A DNA stretch of 64,000 nt from Gordonia namibiensis NBRC 108229 (GCF_000298235.1 NZ_BAHE01000022.1:98706-162705); one strand, 5' to 3'. Positions 28,110-38,128 are shown, counted from the first letter of the stretch. The notes: generated from the sequence alone by a model not told the origin. Translations and numbers: made by a program.

Positions 28110-29195
28110 GTGAACCCCCAAGCTGCGAACTCATCCGACGGCCCCGCCGGGCGCCGGGTCGGTGGCACCGGAATCCGCCGGCCCTCCAAGAACCCCACCG
28201 CACGGTCGGCGCGACGCCAGGCGCAGGCCCACGCCCCGACACCAGCGGAACCGCGCGAACCCGAGCGGCGTCGCCTCCGGAAGCAGGCTCAGGCCGGCCG
28301 CATCATCATCCCGTCGTCGCTGACGATCCTCGCGATCTGCGCGGGACTGACGGCGATGCGGTCGGCGACCACCGGCGACATCGACGCCGCCATGGGTCTG
28401 TTGGTGGCCGCGGCTTTTCTCGACGGGATCGACGGACGGGTCGCCCGCCTCATGGGTGCGACGAGTCGGATCGGTGCCGAGATCGACTCCCTCGCCGACG
28501 CCATCAACTTCGGCGTCGTACCGGCGATGATCGTCTATTTCTTCCTGCTTGACGGCCAGGATCTCGGCTGGGCACTCGCGCTCATCTATTGCTGTGCGAT
28601 CGTGCTGCGGCTGGCGAGGTTCAACACCCTGCTCGACGACGACGAGGCGCCCGCGTACACGCGGGACTTCTTCGTGGGCATCCCCGCGCCCGCGGCCGCG
28701 ATCTGTGCGCTGCTTCCGATCGGCCTGGCCCAGCAGTTCGGCGACGGCTGGTGGACCTCGCTGCCGGCCGTCGGCGGCTGGCTCGTCCTGGTTGCCTTCC
28801 TCGCGGTCAGCCGCGTCCCGACCGCGTCCTTCAAGACCGCGTCGATCCCGTCCCGCGCGATCGCCGGCCTCTTGGTCCTCGTCGCGGTCTGTGCCGCCCT
28901 CCTGCTCACCTACCCGTACGTGCTGATGATGATCGGCATCCTCGCCTACGCGATTCACATCCCGTTCGCCTGGCGGTCGCGGCGCTGGGTGGCCTCCCGA
29001 CCGGAGTACTGGAACGAGAAGCCCTCCGAACGGCGTGCACAGCGCAAGGCGTCGAAGGCCGCGCCGGGTGGCCGCCGACGACGCCCGGTGTTGAAGTCGC
29101 AGCGCAGGTTGGGCCTCAACCGACCCACCGGCGCGCCGGTCGCCACGCAGTCCTCCGAGCCGGTTGCCGATCAGACCGAAAGCGAGACCGAATGA
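28110..29195 (+). CDS. pssA: CDP-diacylglycerol-serine O-phosphatidyltransferase
   Basis: 361 residues. A basic N-terminal tail (~1-65) leads into the CDP-alcohol phosphatidyltransferase domain with its DGxDGRVAR...G...D...D catalytic motif (around 110-133). About eight transmembrane helices follow, then a basic tail. It condenses CDP-diacylglycerol with serine to phosphatidylserine, which Psd then decarboxylates. GTG start. The stop overlaps the start of the AAA ATPase gene by four bases. Confidence 0.94.
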   Translation: MNPQAANSSDGPAGRRVGGTGIRRPSKNPTARSARRQAQAHAPTPAEPREPERRRLRKQAQAGRIIIPSSLTILAICAGLTAMRSATTGDIDAAMGLLVAAAFLDGIDGRVARLMGATSRIGAEIDSLADAINFGVVPAMIVYFFLLDGQDLGWALALIYCCAIVLRLARFNTLLDDDEAPAYTRDFFVGIPAPAAAICALLPIGLAQQFGDGWWTSLPAVGGWLVLVAFLAVSRVPTASFKTASIPSRAIAGLLVLVAVCAALLLTYPYVLMMIGILAYAIHIPFAWRSRRWVASRPEYWNEKPSERRAQRKASKAAPGGRRRRPVLKSQRRLGLNRPTGAPVATQSSEPVADQTESETE

Positions 29196-31462
29196 GCTCA
29201 CAGGTGTCCCTGACGCTGACCGCGCGGCTCAACACCTCCGCCGCCGAGGCACGCCGAGGCATCATCCGGGTCCACCCCGAGGTGCTGACCGCGCTCTCCC
29301 TGCGCGAATGGGACGCCGTGTCGATCACCGGCGCCCGTGTGACCGCCGCGGTGGTCGCGGCGACCGAATCGTCGGCGCCGACCGGGGTCGCGCTGCTCGA
29401 CGAGATCCTCTTCTCCAACGCCGGGGTCAAGGAGAACGCCTCGGTCGTCCTCGCGCCGGTCGTCGTGCACGGCGCGAGCCGGGTCGTCGTGAACGGTTCG
29501 GTGCTGGCCACGCAGTCGATCACCGAGTCCACGCTCCGACGCGCGCTGCTGGGCAAGGTGCTCTCGGTCGGCGACGCGGTGTCGCTGCTGCCCCGTGACC
29601 TCGGACCCGAACTCGCCGCGACCGAGGCGACGCGCGCCCTCGCCCGCTCGGTGGGCATCACCTGGACCACCGAGCTGCTCACCGTCACCGGCACCGATCC
29701 GGGCTCGCCCGTCAGCGTCCAGACCAACACCGCCGTGTTGTGGTCGACGACCGCCGGCGAGGTGCCCCCACTCGGCGACCGCGCCGGCTCCCCGCGTATC
29801 CCGGGCGCCCTCGGCATCGTGCCGGACGCGCCGGTCGGTTCACCGTCACCGACGACGACCGCAACGCCCGTCGGGGTGGTCCCGGTCGAGGAACCCGACG
29901 TCCCGGTCCGGCCGGTGTCGGAACTGGTCGGCGTCGACTCGCAGATCACCAAGCTCACCGAATGGCTGGCGATCACGCTCGACGAGCCCGATGTCCTGCG
30001 AACCCTGGGCGCCGCACCGCGCCTCGGCGTCCTGGTGACCGGGCCCGCGGGCGGCGGCAAGGCGACGCTGGTCCGATCGGTCTGCGCCAAGCGCACCCTC
30101 GTCACCGTCGACGGCCCGACGACCGGCGCCACCGAACCCAACACCCGCCTGCGCACGGTCGCCGACGCGGTGGCCCGCGCCCGGGCGACCGGTGGGGTCC
30201 TGCTCATCACCGACATCGACGCCCTGCTGCCGTCCGAACCGGAACCGGTCGCCACCCTCATCCTCGACGAGCTGCGCTCGGGCATCTCCGACGGCCGGAT
30301 CGCGCTCGTCGCGACCACCGCCGAACCCGTTCGCCTCGACTCGCGCCTGCGCGACCCGTCGCTGTGCGACCGCGAACTGATCATCGGCCTGCCCGACGCC
30401 GCGACACGCGCACGACTGTTGTCGGCGATCCTGTCGACCGTGCCCACCGAGGGCGACCTCGACCTCGACTCGGTTGCCGCCCGCACCCCCGGTTTCGTCG
30501 CCGGCGACCTCGCCGCACTCACCCGTGAGGCTGCCCTGCGTGCCGCGACCCGCGCGAGTGCCGGCAAGTCCGAACCGGCCCTCCGCACCGAGGATCTCGT
30601 CGGCGCGCTCGACGTCATCCGGCCCGTGTCCCGGTCGGATTCTCCCGAGGTGGCACTCGGTTCGATCACCCTCGCCGACGTCGGCGACATGGTCGAGACC
30701 AAGCAGGCCCTGACCGAGGCGGTGCTGTGGCCGCTGCAGCATCCCGACACCTTCGCCCGGCTCGGCGTCGACCCGCCGCGCGGTGTGCTGCTCTTCGGTC
30801 CTCCCGGATGTGGCAAGACCTTCGTCGTCCGCGCGCTCGCCGCGTCCGGGCAGCTGTCGGTGCACACCGTCAAAGGTGCCGAGCTGATGGACAAGTGGGT
30901 CGGCTCGTCGGAGAAGGCGGTCCGCGACCTGTTCGCCCGCGCCCGCGAGTCGGCGCCGTCGCTGATCTTCCTCGACGAGGTCGACGCGCTCGCGCCGCGT
31001 CGTGGGCAGTCCACCGACTCCGGGGTGGCCGACCGTGTGGTCGCCTCGCTGCTCACCGAACTCGACGGCGTCGAACCACTGCAGGACGTCGTCGTACTCG
31101 GCGCGACCAACCGGCCCGACCTCATCGACCCGGCACTGCTGCGGCCCGGACGCCTCGAGCGCTTGGTCTTCGTGCCGCCGCCGGACGCCGCTGCCCGCGG
31201 GGACATCTTGCGGACCAGCGGCCGCGACGTCCCCCTCGCCGACATCGACCTCGACGAGCTCGCCGCCGACCTCGAGGGTTACTCCGCCGCCGACTGTTCG
31301 GCGTTGCTCCGCGAAGCCGCACTGTCGGCGATGCGTCGCGACATCAACGCCGCGGCAGTCACCGCCGACGACGTCGCCGAGGCAAGGAGCCGGGTCCGCC
31401 CGTCGCTCGACCCCGACCAGGTGGAGAACCTCCGGGCCTATGCCGAGCGTCGGTTGGACTGA
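29192..31462 (+). CDS. CDC48/p97-like AAA ATPase with two AAA domains
   Basis: 756 residues. An N-terminal CDC48_N-like barrel region (~1-140) is followed by two AAA modules. D1 has a degenerate Walker A (GPAGGGKA from Gly284, lacking the Thr/Ser after Lys) and a Walker B without the catalytic Glu (TDIDAL, Asp341). D2 has an intact Walker A (GPPGCGKT from Gly536) and Walker B (FLDEVDAL, Asp595-Glu596). Only D2 should hydrolyse ATP; D1 may be structural. It is the counterpart of Rv0435c, always downstream of pssA; role presumably protein unfolding or remodelling. ATG 29192 overlaps the pssA stop. Confidence 0.92.
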   Translation: MSSQVSLTLTARLNTSAAEARRGIIRVHPEVLTALSLREWDAVSITGARVTAAVVAATESSAPTGVALLDEILFSNAGVKENASVVLAPVVVHGASRVVVNGSVLATQSITESTLRRALLGKVLSVGDAVSLLPRDLGPELAATEATRALARSVGITWTTELLTVTGTDPGSPVSVQTNTAVLWSTTAGEVPPLGDRAGSPRIPGALGIVPDAPVGSPSPTTTATPVGVVPVEEPDVPVRPVSELVGVDSQITKLTEWLAITLDEPDVLRTLGAAPRLGVLVTGPAGGGKATLVRSVCAKRTLVTVDGPTTGATEPNTRLRTVADAVARARATGGVLLITDIDALLPSEPEPVATLILDELRSGISDGRIALVATTAEPVRLDSRLRDPSLCDRELIIGLPDAATRARLLSAILSTVPTEGDLDLDSVAARTPGFVAGDLAALTREAALRAATRASAGKSEPALRTEDLVGALDVIRPVSRSDSPEVALGSITLADVGDMVETKQALTEAVLWPLQHPDTFARLGVDPPRGVLLFGPPGCGKTFVVRALAASGQLSVHTVKGAELMDKWVGSSEKAVRDLFARARESAPSLIFLDEVDALAPRRGQSTDSGVADRVVASLLTELDGVEPLQDVVVLGATNRPDLIDPALLRPGRLERLVFVPPPDAAARGDILRTSGRDVPLADIDLDELAADLEGYSAADCSALLREAALSAMRRDINAAAVTADDVAEARSRVRPSLDPDQVENLRAYAERRLD

Positions 31463-31503
31463 GAGTCCCCACAGGCCCTGCGGTCAGGCCTCGACGCAAG
31501 CAC

Positions 31504-31932
31504 CTACTCGGCGTTGACCAGATAGAACACCGACGCGCCGCCACCGGCAGCCTGTGGCGAGGCCCCGATCTGGACCCAGTAGGTCGATCCGCCCTTGGCC
31601 GCGGACAGCACGGCAACGGACTGTCCGCCCTCGGTCGAACGATGTGATTCGACGAAGCCGGCGTCGGTCAGCTTCTTCGTCGCCGCCTCGAGCTGGTTAC
31701 CGGCGTTCGCCGGTCCCTGGACGGTGACCTCCCAGCCGTCGGCCCGGGTACCACTGGCGGAGAGCACGTGACCGTCGATCAGCGGCACCTGTGTGACCGG
31801 GAAGTCAGAAGGCAGCGGGACACCGTCCGGACCTGCTTGTTCCTCGTCGCCGCACCCCGCCAGGACGCCTCCGACCATGACGATCGATGCGAGTACCACA
31901 AGTAGGCGCCAGAGCCAGTCGAACCGGAACAT
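31504..31932 (-). CDS. Small lipoprotein of unknown function
   Basis: 142 residues. A hydrophobic signal sequence ends in the lipobox LAGC (Cys ~26), so the mature part should be attached to the outer face of the membrane. The remainder is a compact domain with alternating strands (VPLIDGHVLSASGTR, WEVTVQGPAN, SVFYLVNAE) that I cannot place in a named family. The gene is divergent from the Mrp operon. No clear ribosome-binding site precedes ATG 31932; a leaderless message is possible. Confidence 0.7.
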   Translation of the reverse strand: MFRFDWLWRLLVVLASIVMVGGVLAGCGDEEQAGPDGVPLPSDFPVTQVPLIDGHVLSASGTRADGWEVTVQGPANAGNQLEAATKKLTDAGFVESHRSTEGGQSVAVLSAAKGGSTYWVQIGASPQAAGGGASVFYLVNAE

Positions 31933-32005
31933 ACGGGCAACGGTAAAGTAGTCCCCGCGGGTGATCGCCCGTGACACCCCGCCGGGAGAAAGACGGAGTG
32001 CCCTT

Positions 32006-34981
32006 TTGATTTCTGTGTTGGCTGCGTTGGCAGTGTGCGCACTGATTGCGCCCGCAGTCATCCACTGGATCGGCACCCGAGGTTTCTACATCCTCGCGCT
32101 CGCGCCCCTCGGCGCCCTGATCTGGGTGATCTCCCACTGGCCCGCCCCCGAGGCCGACCACGCCGTCGTCGAGACGGTGAGCTGGGTTCCGTCGCTGCAG
32201 ATGGACATCGTCACCCGGTTCGACACCCTCACAGCCATCCTGTCGGTCCTGATCCTCGGCGTCGGCGCCCTCGTACTCTGCTACTGCGCCCACTACTTCG
32301 ACGACGCCCGCCCGCGCGTCGCACTGTTCGGCGGCGAGATGGTCGCCTTCGCCGGCGCCATGTTCGGCCTGGTCATCGCCGACAACATGCTCGTGCTCTA
32401 CGTGTTCTGGGAGCTCACGACCGTCCTGTCGTTCATGCTCGTCGGCTTCTACAACGTCCGCGCGACGGCCCGCCGCTCGGCCACCCAGGCCCTGCTGGTC
32501 ACCACGTTCGGCGGTCTGGCCATGCTCGTCGGCATCATCATGCTGGGCGAGCGGTCCGGGACCTACCTGCTCTCCGAGATCGTCTCGGCACCGCCGACCG
32601 GCGTCTACGTCGACATCGCGATCGTCCTGCTGCTCATCGGCGCGCTCAGCAAGTCGGCCATCGTCCCGTTCCACTTCTGGCTCCCGGGCGCCATGGCCGC
32701 CCCCACCCCGGTCAGCGCGTACCTGCATGCCGCGGCGATGGTGAAGGCCGGCATCTACCTGATCGCTCGCCTGGCCCCCGGGTTCTCGGCCACCGCCAGC
32801 TGGCAGATCGCCGTCGTCGGCCTCGGTGCGCTGACGATGGTCCTCGGCGGCTGGCGTTCACTGCGTGAACTCGACCTGAAGCTCATCCTCGCCTTCGGCA
32901 CCGTGTCCCAGCTGGGATTCATGGCCGTACTCGTCGGCATCGGCGACGCGAACGTGGCCATGGCCGGTCTCGCCATGCTCGTCGCACACGCCATGTTCAA
33001 GGCGTCGCTGTTCATGGTCGTCGGCATCATCGACCACGCGACCGGTACCCGCGACATCCGCAAGCTCGCGCGCCTCGGACATCGCCTGCCGGTGCTCGCC
33101 GCCACCGCGGCGCTCGCCGGCGCCAGCATGGCCGGCATCCCGTTCACCTTCGGGTTCATCGGCAAGGAGACCGCCTTCGCGTCGGTCTGGGACACCGGGG
33201 CCCTCGACTCCTGGCAGGCCCACACCGTCGACATCGTCCTGCTGGTCGGATCGATCCTCACCTGCGCATACACGCTCCGCTTCCTGTGGGGTGCGTTCGG
33301 ACGCAAGGTCCGCAACACCCCCAGCCCGGCCGTGGCGAAGATGCACGCCCCCGCCTGGGCCTTCTACATCTCCCCGGTCGTCCTCGCGGTCGCCGGTGTA
33401 ATCGCCGGATTCGTCAGCGGGCCGATCGGCGGCCTCTTCGAGCCCTACGCCGAGACCCTGAACAGCTACGGGCACGAGCTCGAACACCTTGCTCTGTGGC
33501 ACGGTTTCGGACTCCCGGTGATCTTCTCGATCATCGTGATCGTCGGCGGCGTCATCGCCTTCCTCGGCATCCGCAGGATCCGCGACCGCGTCTTCGGCTT
33601 CCGGCCGGTGCTCAACGCCGACCGCATCTACGACGCCGCGCTGCGGTCGGCCGACACCATCTCGCTGCTGCTCACGCGCAACACCCAGCGCGGCTCGCTG
33701 CCGGTCACCCAGGGCATCATCCTCTGCACGGCGATCCTGTTGCCGACGATCGTGCTGTTCGTCGGCGCCCGCGACCAACTGCAGATCGACTACGCCGCCA
33801 CCGCGCCCCAGTTGGTTATCGGCGGCATCATGATCGCCGCGGCGATCGCGGCGGTCGTCCTGCGCAACCGCCTCGCCGCGACGCTGCTCGTCGGCATCAC
33901 CGGTTACGGCTGCGGCATGCTCTTCGCCCTCTACGGTGCCCCCGACCTCGCGCTCACCCAGTTCCTGGTGGAGACGCTGACGCTGGTCATCTTCGTGCTC
34001 GTCCTGCGCAAACTGCCGGCCGAACCCGAGAAGCGGCACGCCACCGGCTTCAAGCCCCTGCGCGCGCTCATCGGTCTCGCCTTCGGCGCCATGCTCGTCG
34101 TGATCGGCCTGTACGCGGCCTCTGCACGCTCGACCGAACCGCTGCACGTCGACCTCCCCGAGGCCGCCTACAAGTACGGCCACGGCGCCAACGCGGTGAA
34201 CGTCCTGCTGGTCGACATCCGCGCCTGGGACACGCTCGGCGAGGTGTCGGTGCTGATCGCCGCCGCGACCGGCGTCGCCTCGATGGTGTTCCGCAACCGA
34301 CGCTTCGGCGCTGCTCCACGCGTCGCCGACGCGGCCCGCCTGCAGGCGGGTATCAGCGGCAGCGACCCGGATGACGACGAGGATCAGATCCCACCGGACC
34401 GCACGACCTGGCTGCTCGGCTCGGGTCTGCGCGATCCACGGCATCGGTCGATGGTCCTCGAGGCCACCACCCGACTGCTGTTCCCGACGATGGTGATCCT
34501 CTCGGTCTACTTCTTCTACGCCGGCCACAACTCGCCCGGCGGCGGCTTCGCAGGCGGTCTGACCATGGGTCTCGCCCTGGTGCTGCGCTACCTGGCGGGC
34601 GGCCGCTACGAACTGGGTGAGGCCCTGCCCATCGAACCGGGCCGCATCCTCGGTGCGGGTCTGGCTATCTCCGCGGCCACTGCCGTCACCTCGATGTTCT
34701 TCGGGGCACCCGCGCTCTCGTCGGCGGTCTTCGAGATCACCGTCCCGGTCCTCGGCGAGATCAAGCTGGTCACCGCGCTGTTCTTCGACCTCGGCATCTA
34801 CCTCATCGTGATCGGCCTGGTGCTCGACGTGCTGCGCAGCCTCGGCGCCCGCCTCGACGTCGAGACGACGATGGCACGCACACCCGCCCGCATCCAGGAC
34901 GACCCGACAGCGATCCCGGCCGAATCCGACGAACCGACCGCCGAGAACGTTCCGACCGGAGAGGAAGAGGTGGCCCGATGA
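32006..34981 (+). CDS. mnhA: Na+/H+ antiporter subunit A with fused subunit B (MrpA/MnhA)
   Basis: 991 residues. The N-terminal two thirds carries the NuoL-like antiporter core, with KSAIVPFHFWLPGAMAAPTPVSAYLHAA and conserved Lys/Glu residues; the last ~150 residues are an MnhB domain (ILSVYFFYAGHNSPGGGFAGG). Such A+B fusion is usual in actinobacteria. TTG 32006 was chosen since CGGAG lies seven bases upstream; an in-frame GTG at 31961 is the alternative. It exchanges cytoplasmic Na+ for protons as part of the Mrp complex with the five following genes. Its stop overlaps mnhC by four bases. Confidence 0.93.
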   Translation: MISVLAALAVCALIAPAVIHWIGTRGFYILALAPLGALIWVISHWPAPEADHAVVETVSWVPSLQMDIVTRFDTLTAILSVLILGVGALVLCYCAHYFDDARPRVALFGGEMVAFAGAMFGLVIADNMLVLYVFWELTTVLSFMLVGFYNVRATARRSATQALLVTTFGGLAMLVGIIMLGERSGTYLLSEIVSAPPTGVYVDIAIVLLLIGALSKSAIVPFHFWLPGAMAAPTPVSAYLHAAAMVKAGIYLIARLAPGFSATASWQIAVVGLGALTMVLGGWRSLRELDLKLILAFGTVSQLGFMAVLVGIGDANVAMAGLAMLVAHAMFKASLFMVVGIIDHATGTRDIRKLARLGHRLPVLAATAALAGASMAGIPFTFGFIGKETAFASVWDTGALDSWQAHTVDIVLLVGSILTCAYTLRFLWGAFGRKVRNTPSPAVAKMHAPAWAFYISPVVLAVAGVIAGFVSGPIGGLFEPYAETLNSYGHELEHLALWHGFGLPVIFSIIVIVGGVIAFLGIRRIRDRVFGFRPVLNADRIYDAALRSADTISLLLTRNTQRGSLPVTQGIILCTAILLPTIVLFVGARDQLQIDYAATAPQLVIGGIMIAAAIAAVVLRNRLAATLLVGITGYGCGMLFALYGAPDLALTQFLVETLTLVIFVLVLRKLPAEPEKRHATGFKPLRALIGLAFGAMLVVIGLYAASARSTEPLHVDLPEAAYKYGHGANAVNVLLVDIRAWDTLGEVSVLIAAATGVASMVFRNRRFGAAPRVADAARLQAGISGSDPDDDEDQIPPDRTTWLLGSGLRDPRHRSMVLEATTRLLFPTMVILSVYFFYAGHNSPGGGFAGGLTMGLALVLRYLAGGRYELGEALPIEPGRILGAGLAISAATAVTSMFFGAPALSSAVFEITVPVLGEIKLVTALFFDLGIYLIVIGLVLDVLRSLGARLDVETTMARTPARIQDDPTAIPAESDEPTAENVPTGEEEVAR

Positions 34982-35667
34982 GCACCAACCTCCCGCTCCT
35001 CCTCGTCGTCGGGATCATGGCCGCCTGCGGCGTGTACCTGCTGATGGAACGCAGCCTGGTCCGGATGCTGTTCGGTCTGCTCCTGGCCGGCAACTCGCTC
35101 AACCTGTTGATCATCGTGGTGTCCGGCGGGATGGGTAACCCGCCGATCCTGGGCCGATCGTCGGAGAACCGTGCCGCCGACGCCGACCCGCTCGCCCAGG
35201 GAATGGTCCTGACCGCGATCGTCATCACCATGGGCGTCGCGGCCTTCGTGCTCGCCCTGGTCTACCGGCTGTTCGTGATCAACCGCGACGACGACGACCT
35301 CGAGGACGACGTCGAGGACGTCAAGATCAAGACCGGCACCCTCGACACGGCCCCCGACCGCGACCGCAGCGACGACCCGGTCACCCTGTCCGACACCGCG
35401 AGCGGCGACTACTTCGACGACTCGGGCAACCCCCTCTCCCCCGAGGAGGTCGCCGAACGGCACGCGGCACTGCACGAGACCGACATCATGCCGACCGACT
35501 CCGACGTCATCGACGAGATCGGGTCCGACGACCTCGAGGACGACCCCGACCTCGTGGGCGACAAGATCCCCGAAGACGAGTCCGACGACCCGAAGGTCAT
35601 CGGGAGCTCCGGGGAGCAGGTCGACACCGACGACGCCGAACACGATTCCGAAGGGGGTGACCGATGA
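34978..35667 (+). CDS. mnhC: Mrp antiporter subunit C with long acidic tail
   Basis: 229 residues, about twice the usual MnhC length. Residues ~1-100 form the NuoK-like three-helix core (YLLMERSLVRMLFGLLLAGN, then LTAIVITMGVAAFVLALVYR). Residues ~102-229 form a hydrophilic extension in which more than a third are Asp or Glu, with no Cys and few aromatic residues. The tail should be cytoplasmic and may bind cations or a partner. It lies within one intact frame, so it is not a frameshift. Overlaps mnhA and mnhD by four bases each. Confidence 0.92.
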   Translation: MSTNLPLLLVVGIMAACGVYLLMERSLVRMLFGLLLAGNSLNLLIIVVSGGMGNPPILGRSSENRAADADPLAQGMVLTAIVITMGVAAFVLALVYRLFVINRDDDDLEDDVEDVKIKTGTLDTAPDRDRSDDPVTLSDTASGDYFDDSGNPLSPEEVAERHAALHETDIMPTDSDVIDEIGSDDLEDDPDLVGDKIPEDESDDPKVIGSSGEQVDTDDAEHDSEGGDR

Positions 35668-37277
35668 TTCCGCAGCCGTCCTGGATTCCCGTCCTGATCA
35701 CGCTGCCGACGCTGGTCCCCCTCGGCGCCGCTGCGCTGTCGCTGCTGCTCGGCCGCAGCCCGCGGTTCCAGCGCGTGGTCGCCATCGCCGCGATCTCCGT
35801 GGCCTTCATCGCGTCGTGTCTGCTGCTCTTCCTGACCGACCGACACGGCACCTTCGCGGTCGCCATCGGCGGTTGGGGTGACAAGGGCTTCCCGAACGGT
35901 CCACTCGGTATCACGCTGGTCGTCGACCAGCTCGCCGCCCTGATGCTGGTCGTCTCGACGATCGTGCTGCTCTGCGTCATCGTGTACGCGATCGGTCAGG
36001 GTATCCGCGACGGCACAGCCCAGCAGCCGACATCGATCTTCCTGCCGACCTACCTCATCCTGACCGCGGGTGTCTGCAACGCCTTCCTCGCCGGCGACCT
36101 GTTCAACCTCTACGTCTCCTTCGAGGTGCTCCTCACCGCGAGCTTCGTGCTGCTCACGCTCGGCGCCAGCGAGGAACGCGTCCGAGCCGGTGCGTCGTAC
36201 GTGATGGTGTCGATGGTGTCGTCGCTCATCTTCTTGGCCGGCATCGCCTTCGCCTATGCGACCACGGGCACGCTGAACCTCGCGGAGATGGCGGTCCGGC
36301 TCGACGACGTCTCCAGCGGCACCCGCAACGCGCTCTACGCCGTGCTGCTCGTGGCATTCGGCATCAAGGCCGCGGTCTTCCCGCTGTCGACGTGGCTGCC
36401 CGACTCGTACCCGACCGCACCGGCCCCGGTCACCGCCGTGTTCGCGGGCCTGCTCACCAAGGTCGGCGTGTACGCGATCGTCCGCGCCCACACCCTGTTG
36501 TTCCCTGGCGGGTCGATGGACACGGTGCTGATGGTCGCGGGTCTGCTGACGATGATCGTGGGCATCTTCGGTGCGATCGCCCAGTCCGACATCAAACGTC
36601 TGCTGTCGTTCACCCTCGTCAGCCACATCGGCTACATGGTCTTCGGCGTCGCCCTGTCGTCGGAACTGGGGATGTCGGCGGCGATCTACTACGTCGCCCA
36701 CCACATCCTCGTCCAGACCACGTTGTTCCTCGTGGTGGGACTCATCGAACGCCAGGCGGGATCGGCGTCGCTGCGCCGTCTCGGCGGCCTCATCGCCAGC
36801 CCCGTCCTCGCCATCCTGTTCCTCGTCCCGGCGCTCAACCTGGGCGGCATCCCACCGTTCTCCGGGTTCATCGGCAAGGTCGCGCTCCTCGAGGCCGGCG
36901 CCCAGAACGGATCGGTGCTCGCCTGGATTCTGGTGGCCGGCTCGGTCGTCACCAGCCTCCTCACTTTGTACGTGGTGGCCCGCATCTGGACGAAGGGTTT
37001 CTGGCGGCCGCGTGCCGACGCCCCCGAGGGCGAGCTCGCCGACCAGGGACCGTCCGCACTGATCGACGAACGCGACGACGGCGCCTTCTCCGAACGCGAG
37101 GACGTCGGCCGCATGCCGGCGATGATGGTTCTCCCCACGTTCGCGATGGTCCTCGCGGGTCTGGTGCTCACCGTGTGGGCCGGACCGATCTTCGACTTCA
37201 CCGACAGCGCCGCGACCGACGTCGTCCACCGCGGCGTGTATGTCGAGGCCGTATTGGGCGGAGGTGAATCACGATGA
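35664..37277 (+). CDS. mnhD: Mrp antiporter subunit D (MnhD)
   Basis: 537 residues, about 14 helices, NuoN/NuoM-like proton-translocating fold. Characteristic stretches are FNLYVSFEVLLTASFVLL, KAAVFPLSTWLPDSYPTAP and SDIKRLLSFTLVSHIGYMV. An acidic linker (~450-480) precedes the last helix. It forms the second large antiporter-like subunit of the Mrp complex. Coupled by four-base overlaps to mnhC upstream and mnhE downstream. Confidence 0.94.
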   Translation: MIPQPSWIPVLITLPTLVPLGAAALSLLLGRSPRFQRVVAIAAISVAFIASCLLLFLTDRHGTFAVAIGGWGDKGFPNGPLGITLVVDQLAALMLVVSTIVLLCVIVYAIGQGIRDGTAQQPTSIFLPTYLILTAGVCNAFLAGDLFNLYVSFEVLLTASFVLLTLGASEERVRAGASYVMVSMVSSLIFLAGIAFAYATTGTLNLAEMAVRLDDVSSGTRNALYAVLLVAFGIKAAVFPLSTWLPDSYPTAPAPVTAVFAGLLTKVGVYAIVRAHTLLFPGGSMDTVLMVAGLLTMIVGIFGAIAQSDIKRLLSFTLVSHIGYMVFGVALSSELGMSAAIYYVAHHILVQTTLFLVVGLIERQAGSASLRRLGGLIASPVLAILFLVPALNLGGIPPFSGFIGKVALLEAGAQNGSVLAWILVAGSVVTSLLTLYVVARIWTKGFWRPRADAPEGELADQGPSALIDERDDGAFSEREDVGRMPAMMVLPTFAMVLAGLVLTVWAGPIFDFTDSAATDVVHRGVYVEAVLGGGESR

Positions 37278-38128
37278 CTTCCGGAGAACAGCCCACCGGG
37301 AAGCCCGAACAGAGTGCTCGGACCACGGCACCGAAACGACGCGCGCCGGTGGTGTCCACCAAGGGACCCGTCTTGTCGCTGGTGATCAACACCTGGCGGG
37401 TGTCACTGCTGTTCATCTTCTGGCATTTCGTCAGTGCGCTGGTGTGGTTGCGCAATCACACACGCCTGCCGAAGTGGCTCGGCAGCGACAGCCGTGAGGT
37501 CGGCGTCCGGCTGTGGACCATCGCCTGGCTGACCTTTGTCTGGGTGTTGTTGTGGGGCACCGTCTCCTGGGCCAACATCATCGGCGGAGTGGTCCTCGCG
37601 GTTGCCGTGCTCACTGTGCTGCCGCTACCGCGTGTCCCCGTCGAGGGTCGTATCCACCCGCTCTCGGTGGCCCAGCTCGTCGTCCGGCTCGTCGTCGACT
37701 TCTTCGTCTCGAGCCTGCAGATCGGCTGGATGGCCATCCGCCCCGGCCGGCCGCCGCTCGGGGCCGTCGTGCGCGTGCGGGTCGCGATCAAGTCCGACAT
37801 GGTCCTCACCCTGGCCGTCGACTACCTGAACCTCGTGCCCGGCACGATGGTGCTCGAGATCGACCACCGCCGTCGCATGCTGTACGTCCACGTCTTCGAC
37901 GTCCGGTCGGAGAAGAAGGTGCGCGCGTTCTACGACCAGGTCGCCTACGTCGAGCGCATGTTCATCAAGGCCTTCGAGCGCGACAGCGAATGGCATCCCA
38001 GCCCGTACCACGGCATCGACGAGGACTTCCATCACGTGCGGCCCATCCAACCGGTCACCGGCGCGCAGTCGGCGGACATCCCGGCCGCGACGACGGAGAC
38101 CTCCCGCCCGGAACGAGGTGAATCATGA
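37274..38128 (+). CDS. mnhE: Mrp antiporter subunit E (MnhE)
   Basis: 284 residues, longer than the ~160 typical for MnhE. A hydrophilic N-terminal part (~1-35) precedes an extra hydrophobic segment. The core covers ~75-250 and contains WANIIGGVVLAVAVLTVLPLP and AVDYLNLVPGTMVLEIDHRRR. The C-terminal ~35 residues are polar. It is a structural subunit of the Mrp complex. Overlaps mnhD and mnhF by four bases. Confidence 0.9.
   Translation: MTSGEQPTGKPEQSARTTAPKRRAPVVSTKGPVLSLVINTWRVSLLFIFWHFVSALVWLRNHTRLPKWLGSDSREVGVRLWTIAWLTFVWVLLWGTVSWANIIGGVVLAVAVLTVLPLPRVPVEGRIHPLSVAQLVVRLVVDFFVSSLQIGWMAIRPGRPPLGAVVRVRVAIKSDMVLTLAVDYLNLVPGTMVLEIDHRRRMLYVHVFDVRSEKKVRAFYDQVAYVERMFIKAFERDSEWHPSPYHGIDEDFHHVRPIQPVTGAQSADIPAATTETSRPERGES

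Noticed and set aside
28589..29191. Possible N-terminal extension of the AAA ATPase
   Set aside because: This part of the frame overlaps pssA out of frame and is Arg/Pro-rich; ATG 29192 with a four-base overlap is the natural start.
34978..35667. Frameshift or fusion explaining the long MnhC
   Set aside because: The frame is continuous, the codon use is normal and the stop overlaps mnhD as expected for an intact operon.
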